Of a DNA stretch of 50,013 bases, positions 44,679-50,013 are shown in pieces (position 1 is the first letter of the stretch; each line of letters opens with the position of its first letter). Under the pieces are notes generated by a model. That model ran no database searches and was not told where the DNA came from. It worked only from the letters and a program-made list of their open reading frames with translations. Source of the DNA: Bacteroidales bacterium (GTDB lineage Bacteria; Bacteroidota; Bacteroidia; Bacteroidales; F082). The stretch is from NCBI GenBank assembly GCA_013141455.1, contig JABFQW010000063.1, forward strand, positions 1 through 50,013. Reading direction: 5' to 3'. A program made the position numbers and the translations under genes.

Positions 44679-45142
44679 AAATTGTTGATTTTAATTCATC
44701 CGAATTTGGTATGGATGATCTGATAGCATTTTTTGAATGCATTAATAGTGAATTCACACCAACTTTAAAGGAAAGACTTATTTTAAAGTCGGATGTCAGA
44801 ACCATAAAAGAATATGCGATAAAGCTATCGACAAAAGGTGAGATCAGATTATGCACTGAAAAGAAAGAAATTATAGGAATGATTACATTTTACGCGAATG
44901 ATCAGATTAGCAAAACTGCTTATATCCCATTTATTGGTATAAGCCCGAAATATCGCGCTCAAGGAGTAGCCAAATCACTGTTAATCTATAGTATAAACGA
45001 AATCACTAAACTTGGGTTTTTACAAATCAAGGTCGAAACCTGGTTAAATAATACAAAAGCCATTAATATGTTTACAAGTGTTGGCTTCGATCCAATAGCA
45101 AATGACGGATTTAATTTAAAACTCACGAAAAAACTGTGCTAA
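44675..45142 (+). CDS. GNAT family N-acetyltransferase (TTG start)
   Basis: 155 residues. The acetyl-CoA loop is GISPKYRAQGVAKSLLIYS near residues 88-106. The start is a TTG that overlaps the upstream stop (TTGA), so expression is probably coupled; an internal Met12 is a poorer choice because it removes the first strand (KIVDFNSSE). It ends TAATG, overlapping the next ATG. It is one of two GNATs flanking two ATP-grasp genes. The substrate is likely an amino sugar or amino-acid-linked intermediate, by context. Confidence 0.82.
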   Translation: MKIVDFNSSEFGMDDLIAFFECINSEFTPTLKERLILKSDVRTIKEYAIKLSTKGEIRLCTEKKEIIGMITFYANDQISKTAYIPFIGISPKYRAQGVAKSLLIYSINEITKLGFLQIKVETWLNNTKAINMFTSVGFDPIANDGFNLKLTKKLC

Positions 45143-46218
45143 TGAATCTGCTGCTAACCTCTGTGGGCCGACGTGCTTATATGGTATCCTATTTTAAGAA
45201 AGCTTTAAATGGCGATGGACTTGTGCATGCAGCAAATAGTGAGTTTACCTTTGCTATGCAGGAGGCAGATCGGGCGGTTTTAACACCACTGATTTATGAC
45301 GAAAATTACATCGGTTTTCTGATTAACTATTGCATTGTAAACAAGATCAACACTATTGTTCCGCTTTTCGATATTGATTTACCAATCCTGTCGAAGAACA
45401 AAGAAAAACTATCAGAAAACGGTATAACAGCTATCGTTTCGGATACGAATGTTACCGAAATATGCAACGATAAATGGCTCACCCATATATTTCTGGTAAA
45501 AAATGGCTTCGATTCACCACTATCATTTCTCTCGATATCCGATTGTAAAAAAGCAATTGAAAATAAAACGCTTCATTTCCCGCTTATTATAAAACCCCGG
45601 TGGGGTATGGGTTCATTAAGTATTTATGAGGTTAACAACATTCCTGAACTGGAGGTTTTGTATAAGAAAGTCAGGGTTGAAATTTTCAATAGTTACTTAA
45701 AGTTTGAATCTAATCACGATCAGGATAATTGCATCATCATTCAACAAAAAATTATCGGTGAAGAATACGGAATTGATGTATTCAATGATCTGGATAGCAA
45801 CTATTTATGCTCAATACCCAAGAGAAAAAAAGTAATGCGTGCCGGCGAAACCGACATTGCCGAGATTATTAGGAACCCAACATTAGATGAATTGGGAATA
45901 AAACTATCAAATGATTTGAAACACATTGCCAATCTTGATGTTGATTGCATCAAACAAGGCAATAAATATTTCATCCTCGATATGAATTGTCGGTTTGGTG
46001 GTCAATATCCGTTTGCTCATCTTGCTGGTGTCAACTTTCCACAAGTATTAATTGATATTCGACTTGGTTTACCCATTGATACTGATCTGCTTAGCGTGAA
46101 ACAATATATAACAGGAACAAAGAACCTGAATATCGCAATACTTAATCATGCTTTAACTGATTCGAATTTCGACAAAATAAAACCAACTAATCAAAAATTC
46201 ATCCCGATTTTACCTTAA
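45142..46218 (+). CDS. ATP-grasp family ligase (first)
   Basis: 358 residues. N-terminal Rossmann-like part MNLLLTSVGRRAYMVSYFK, then the ATP-grasp core with FPLIIKPRWGMGSLSIYEV (phosphate-binding lysine and loop), CIIIQQKIIGEEYGIDVF and a C-terminal FILDMNCRFGGQYPFAHLAG (Mg-binding D/N and GG). Such enzymes activate a carboxylate as acyl phosphate and join it to an amine or thiol. The ATG at 45142 overlaps the GNAT stop; a GTG at 45136 is the only other close start. Its gene lies next to a second ATP-grasp gene, unusual outside amino-acid ligation systems. Confidence 0.85.
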   Translation: MNLLLTSVGRRAYMVSYFKKALNGDGLVHAANSEFTFAMQEADRAVLTPLIYDENYIGFLINYCIVNKINTIVPLFDIDLPILSKNKEKLSENGITAIVSDTNVTEICNDKWLTHIFLVKNGFDSPLSFLSISDCKKAIENKTLHFPLIIKPRWGMGSLSIYEVNNIPELEVLYKKVRVEIFNSYLKFESNHDQDNCIIIQQKIIGEEYGIDVFNDLDSNYLCSIPKRKKVMRAGETDIAEIIRNPTLDELGIKLSNDLKHIANLDVDCIKQGNKYFILDMNCRFGGQYPFAHLAGVNFPQVLIDIRLGLPIDTDLLSVKQYITGTKNLNIAILNHALTDSNFDKIKPTNQKFIPILP

Positions 46219-46302
46219 TCTAACTATCAATCAGCACAATAGCTATAAAACTGTGCCAAACTTTTTTCAATAATTGAAATCACACTTTCATTTTTCAAAC
46301 AA

Positions 46303-47493
46303 ATGAAACAAAAAATAATTCTCTTTCTTGGTGGGGCATATTCTCAAATACCTGCGATAGAATACGCAAAAAGGAAAGGATTAAAAGTTATAACAGTTGA
46401 TTATTTACCTGGGAATCCCGGACATAAATTTTCGGATGAATATTATAACATTAGTACGATTGACAAAGCCAAAATACTCGATCTCGCTGTAAAACTGAAG
46501 ATTGATGCAATCAGCGCGTATGCATCTGATCCTTCAGCCCCAACTGCTGCTTTTGTATGTGATAAGCTGGGACTTGTTGGCGGAGGATATGCATCAGTTT
46601 CTGTTTTATCGGATAAAGCACTTTTCCGAAGATTCCTATCCGATAATAATTTACCATCTCCCTGGTTTACTTCCGGGACTAAAATTGACGATCTGTTGAA
46701 CCATTATCCCGGAGGGAAAGCAATTTTAAAACCGGTTGATTCAAGCGGAAGCAAAGGAGTAGCACTGGTCGAATGCCAGACGGATATTATAAAAGCGTTC
46801 GAAATCGCAAAACAATTCTCTCATTCCGACAAAGTGATTTTAGAACAGTTTATCGAAAAAAAAGGGCCACAATTACATGGTGAAGGATTTGTGGTGAATG
46901 GGAAAATCGTTTTTTTACTTCTCGGAGATCAAATATTTAGCACATTAAACCCATTTGCACCTTATTCAACAACACTACCCGGAAAGTTTCACGAAGATAT
47001 ATTGCCATCCGTATATAGTTTGATTGAAATTATCATTCAAAAAGTTGGGTTCCATACAGGTGGTATCAATATTGAAGTTCTCCGCGACAAAAACGATCAA
47101 TTATTCGTTATTGAGATTGGTGCCAGAAGTGGTGGCAACTTCATGCCCCAGCTCATGTTTCATGCTTCAGGTTTTAACATTGTCGAAGCTAACATTGATG
47201 CGCCATTCGGTGAAAACGTGAAATTTACACCCCGGTCACCAACTGACAGTTACTATTCTCAGTTGATTCTTCATTCGAAAAGGAATGGGATTTTTCAGGG
47301 TATTTCAGTCCCCGCAGAATTTGAAGATTCAATTCTTGAAAAAGTAATTTATTATCAAAAAGGTGATTCTATCCGATCATATTTTAGCTCACAAGATGTT
47401 GTTGGGGTTTTGATTCTGGAACTTAAAAATAATGCGGCATTACAAAATTACCAGAATGAACTACTTAAAAATAACTGGGTTATAACAAGTTAG
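46303..47493 (+). CDS. ATP-grasp family ligase (second)
   Basis: 396 residues of the same fold as its upstream neighbour but not a close paralogue. N-terminal IILFLGGAYSQIPAIEYAKR resembles PurK/PurT-type carboxylate-amine ligases; ILKPVDSSGSKGVALVE is the ATP-binding loop, VILEQFIEKKGPQLHGEGFV follows, and FVIEIGARSGGNFMPQLM supplies the metal-binding E and R. Substrates are unknown. It lies 84 bp after the first ATP-grasp gene and 19 bp before the second GNAT gene. Confidence 0.85.
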   Translation: MKQKIILFLGGAYSQIPAIEYAKRKGLKVITVDYLPGNPGHKFSDEYYNISTIDKAKILDLAVKLKIDAISAYASDPSAPTAAFVCDKLGLVGGGYASVSVLSDKALFRRFLSDNNLPSPWFTSGTKIDDLLNHYPGGKAILKPVDSSGSKGVALVECQTDIIKAFEIAKQFSHSDKVILEQFIEKKGPQLHGEGFVVNGKIVFLLLGDQIFSTLNPFAPYSTTLPGKFHEDILPSVYSLIEIIIQKVGFHTGGINIEVLRDKNDQLFVIEIGARSGGNFMPQLMFHASGFNIVEANIDAPFGENVKFTPRSPTDSYYSQLILHSKRNGIFQGISVPAEFEDSILEKVIYYQKGDSIRSYFSSQDVVGVLILELKNNAALQNYQNELLKNNWVITS

Positions 47494-47512
47494 AAGATAC
47501 AAACTATAAATA

Positions 47513-47956
47513 ATGATACAAATCAGGAAATTTAAAGCATCAATTGATGAAATAAAATCGTATCTCATCGACAATGATGAAATTTTCTTTGAGCCAATGC
47601 AATCGAGGCTCGACATTACTAAGTTTTCAGAAAAAATATATCAAAACGCAGATCAATATTGGGTATTTAACGATGAAAGAAAGATTGGATTTATGGCAGT
47701 ATATTTTAACCACCCGATTAATGAATTCGGATTTATCACGACAATAAGTATTTGTAAGGAATTTCAGGGTACCGGACTTGGGAAACGATTATTGGAAGAA
47801 GCAATTGGCTATGCATCAGAAAATGGATTTAAGAAAATACGGTTGCAAGTTCATCCTCACAATATTACAGCACAAAATCTATACACCAAATTTGGGTTTG
47901 AAGTGATTGAAAATGATGGGTTATATTACTTAATGTCACTCAATATAAAAGGATAG
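47513..47956 (+). CDS. GNAT family N-acetyltransferase (second)
   Basis: 147 residues. The acetyl-CoA loop ISICKEFQGTGLGKRLLEEA is near residues 81-100, followed by GFKKIRLQVHPHNITAQNLY and KFGFEVIENDG, the canonical end of the fold. It has little similarity to the first GNAT outside the motif, so it probably acts on a different substrate. It is co-oriented with the ATP-grasp genes. Confidence 0.85.
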   Translation: MIQIRKFKASIDEIKSYLIDNDEIFFEPMQSRLDITKFSEKIYQNADQYWVFNDERKIGFMAVYFNHPINEFGFITTISICKEFQGTGLGKRLLEEAIGYASENGFKKIRLQVHPHNITAQNLYTKFGFEVIENDGLYYLMSLNIKG

Positions 47957-48085
47957 AATTAGTTTTAGATAATTATTTACAGGACTCATTCACCAATACC
48001 CGTTTGATTTCCAACCATTTTAATTAGGCCAACAAGGAGTATAAACCGAAAACTTAACAAAAGAAAAATTCTTCCCTGTAACAAA

Positions 48086-49147
48086 ATGAACAGTCAGGAA
48101 CATCATTCAAATCTCAAAGAGCCAGTTTGTATTGTAAATCAACAGTGGGCTACCGAGACTATTCCCACCGTCAGCATCATAAATAATACATTTAACCACG
48201 AAAAGTATATCCGTGATGCTATCGAAGGATTTCTTATGCAACAAACTACTTTTAAGGTTGAAATTCTGATTCACGATGATGCTTCTAATGACGACACCCC
48301 ATCTGTTGTTCGTGAATATGAAAATAAATACCCATCACTAATCTTCCCGATTTATCAAAGCATTAATAAATATTCGAAAGGCATTAAACCAAGCCGACAT
48401 TACCAATTCCCAAGGTCACGCGGGAAATACATCGCTCTTTGCGAAGGAGATGATTATTGGACTGATCCGTTGAAGCTACAAAAACAAGTTGATTTTTTAG
48501 AAAATCATCCTGAGTTCGCTATTTGCCATCACAATATGATTGTGAAATATGAAAACAATTCTAATGACGACCGCTTATGGAATAGCCCTGAACAAAGTGA
48601 AATAACATCCATTCAAGATCTGGCAAAGGGTAATTATATTTCCACGGCATCGTGCCTGTTTCGAAACAATACCAAATCAACTTCACAGGAATGGTTTAAA
48701 AACGCCCCCGTCGGCGATTATTTCCTTCACATGGAAAATGCTAAATATGGTAATATCAGATATATGCGAGATATAATGGGCGTTTATCGGGTGCACGATG
48801 GAGGTGTTTGGGAAAAAACAGATCAGAAATTTAAGCTGGAGAAATTAATTAAAATTTATGATCTGATGAAAACACATTATAGTCCCGAAATAAACAGGAT
48901 TTTAATGGATTCACAAAATAAAATTTGTTTAGAACTCATGGCCTTATCGATTGATGATCCGATTAAATGCAAAAGTTTAAGTTTAAAAATGATTGAGAAT
49001 AATCCTGAATATATTCTTGAAACTCACAAAAAACAAGTACAACTTACTGAGGAAATAAACGCGCTGAGAAGCACGATATATTTTACTATCCGATTAAAAT
49101 TGAAGCAGTTACTAAAGCGTTTATTAAATTTTTATAAAAGTAACTGA
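48086..49147 (+). CDS. Family 2 glycosyltransferase
   Basis: 353 residues. GT-A fold with TIPTVSIINNTFNHEKYIRD, EILIHDDASNDDT (nucleotide-binding Asp pair), and CEGDDYWTDPLKLQKQVDFL (metal-binding DD). It belongs to a common capsular-type GT2 family; the product linkage is unknown. About 27 residues precede the first strand. It lies 129 bp after the GNAT gene, which is the largest gap in this part of the cluster, so a promoter there is possible. Confidence 0.9.
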   Translation: MNSQEHHSNLKEPVCIVNQQWATETIPTVSIINNTFNHEKYIRDAIEGFLMQQTTFKVEILIHDDASNDDTPSVVREYENKYPSLIFPIYQSINKYSKGIKPSRHYQFPRSRGKYIALCEGDDYWTDPLKLQKQVDFLENHPEFAICHHNMIVKYENNSNDDRLWNSPEQSEITSIQDLAKGNYISTASCLFRNNTKSTSQEWFKNAPVGDYFLHMENAKYGNIRYMRDIMGVYRVHDGGVWEKTDQKFKLEKLIKIYDLMKTHYSPEINRILMDSQNKICLELMALSIDDPIKCKSLSLKMIENNPEYILETHKKQVQLTEEINALRSTIYFTIRLKLKQLLKRLLNFYKSN

Positions 49148-49226
49148 TGTCTTGGTCCATTTCATATAAAAAGCAACACGAGATCATTTCCGTCATATTT
49201 TCGAATTAAAAAACAGTAATTGCTGA

Positions 49227-50013
49227 ATGAAAAAGATCCTTTTTATTTCGCATGCATCCTCAATATCAGGTGCTCCAATCATTTTACTTAACTTATTAAG
49301 GAATCTGATAAAATTTAAAGAATTTAGTTTTGATTCGATTTCACTTCTTTCGGGGCCCCTTGACAGTGAATTTGAAAAATTGGATGGTTCAACCGGGCAT
49401 TTGGCTCAACCTTCAAGAACCTCAGTAAAGCTCTGGATGAAAAAATTCAAATCATACGATCTGATCTATGCCAATACTGTTGCCTCGTTGCCAGCTGCCA
49501 TTATTTGGAAAAAAAGATCCAAATGCCCATTAATCCTGCACATACATGAGATGCAAAATGCGATTGAACAGTTAGTCAGCACAGCCGGGTTTTCTGAAAT
49601 GATAAAGGAGGTTGATCAGTTTATTGCAGTTTCGAAAGCAGTCTCCAGAAATCTGGTTGACCGCCATAAAATACCTGAAGAGAAAATAACTTTAGTTTAC
49701 GAATCAATACCATTACCAGTAAGAATTGATAAAAAAAATGAAGATATAAAGTTTCAGCAATTCGTAAAGGACAGTTTCGTAATTGGGGGTGCAGGGCCTA
49801 TTTGCTGGAGAAAAGGTGCAGACCTCTTTTTGTTAACCGCAAAAAAAATTATTGACAATCACCTGCCTTACAAATTTGTTTGGGTTGGCGATGATTCAGA
49901 TTCACAAGAATTCAAACAACTTCAATTCGACATAACCAAGTTGGGTCTCGGAGATACAGTATTCCTTACTGGAACACTCCGCGATCCTTTCTCATATTAT
50001 GACAGAATGAACC
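49227..50013 (+). CDS. Family 4 glycosyltransferase, partial (C-terminus beyond window)
   Basis: 262 residues to the right edge. KKILFISHASSISGAPIILL is the GT-B N-terminal loop. LILHIHEMQNAIEQL, DQFIAVSKAVSRNLVDRH and GAGPICWRKGADLFLLTAKK cover most of the N-terminal half and the start of the nucleotide-binding half, where VWVGDDSDSQEF occurs. The rest, including the E-x7-E motif, lies beyond the window. The start at 49227 is 79 bp after the GT2 gene. Confidence 0.9.
   Translation, partial: MKKILFISHASSISGAPIILLNLLRNLIKFKEFSFDSISLLSGPLDSEFEKLDGSTGHLAQPSRTSVKLWMKKFKSYDLIYANTVASLPAAIIWKKRSKCPLILHIHEMQNAIEQLVSTAGFSEMIKEVDQFIAVSKAVSRNLVDRHKIPEEKITLVYESIPLPVRIDKKNEDIKFQQFVKDSFVIGGAGPICWRKGADLFLLTAKKIIDNHLPYKFVWVGDDSDSQEFKQLQFDITKLGLGDTVFLTGTLRDPFSYYDRMN

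Overview
The window looks like a chromosomal stretch of a Bacteroidota (Bacteroidetes) bacterium, probably Bacteroidales/Marinilabiliales-like. This rests on three large secreted proteins with type IX secretion (T9SS) C-terminal sorting domains, Bacteroidota-restricted small families (DUF4834-like and DUF4783-like), promoters of the TAnnTTTG type (best example upstream of rpmH), few Shine-Dalgarno sequences and a moderately AT-rich composition. Genus or species cannot be set from the sequence alone. I saw no tRNA, rRNA, CRISPR array, phage genes or transposase.

Layout. (1) 1-9.9 kb, housekeeping: a partial polyphosphate kinase (GTG start, absent from simple ATG-based gene lists), SixA-type phosphatase, glyA with a clear terminator, a secreted alpha/alpha-toroid-like protein of unknown function, a pair of M16 peptidase subunits, a SpoU/TrmH methyltransferase and the rpsF-rpsR-rplI operon. 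(2) 10-20.9 kb: a UDP-GlcNAc 2-epimerase, a LysM glucosaminidase, rsmG, an MFS carrier followed by the dipeptidase gene pepD, the 48-codon rpmH, a DUF4834 protein, a YfhO-like membrane protein and a glycosyltransferase. (3) 20.9-29.0 kb, surface-glycan block 1: a minus-strand operon (second UDP-GlcNAc 2-epimerase, glycosyltransferase, methyltransferase, Wzx-like flippase, gpsA-like dehydrogenase) diverging from a tight, AT-rich plus-strand cassette of NodB-like deacetylase, AAC(3)-like acyltransferase and MaoC-like hydratase. (4) 29.1-39.0 kb: T9SS cargo proteins interspersed with BrkB/YihY, nadC, a DUF4783 protein, a lipoprotein and an SDR. (5) 39.5-50.0 kb, surface-glycan block 2: Wzm/Wzt ABC exporter with a Wzt C-terminal domain, sugar aminotransferase, polytopic membrane protein, two GNATs flanking two ATP-grasp ligases, then GT2 and a GT4 that runs off the window.

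How the genes may work together. Blocks 3 and 5 look like synthesis, decoration and export of surface polysaccharide. Block 5 has the parts to place an amine on a sugar (aminotransferase), join an amino acid or other carboxylate to it (ATP-grasp) and acetylate it (GNAT). The 26.7-29.0 kb cassette has the parts to remove an acyl group and put another one on. Both are inferences from family membership and gene order.

The most unusual non-coding structure is the MFS-pepD intergenic region. A 10-mer (TTGGGATAAA or its complement) occurs there four times in alternating orientation, the outermost two copies forming an 11-bp inverted repeat around a run of three consecutive hairpins (one with a perfect 21-bp stem). 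Part of this sequence recurs in the 39 kb intergenic region and a 14-mer recurs near 30.47 kb, which suggests a dispersed non-autonomous (REP/MITE-like) element.
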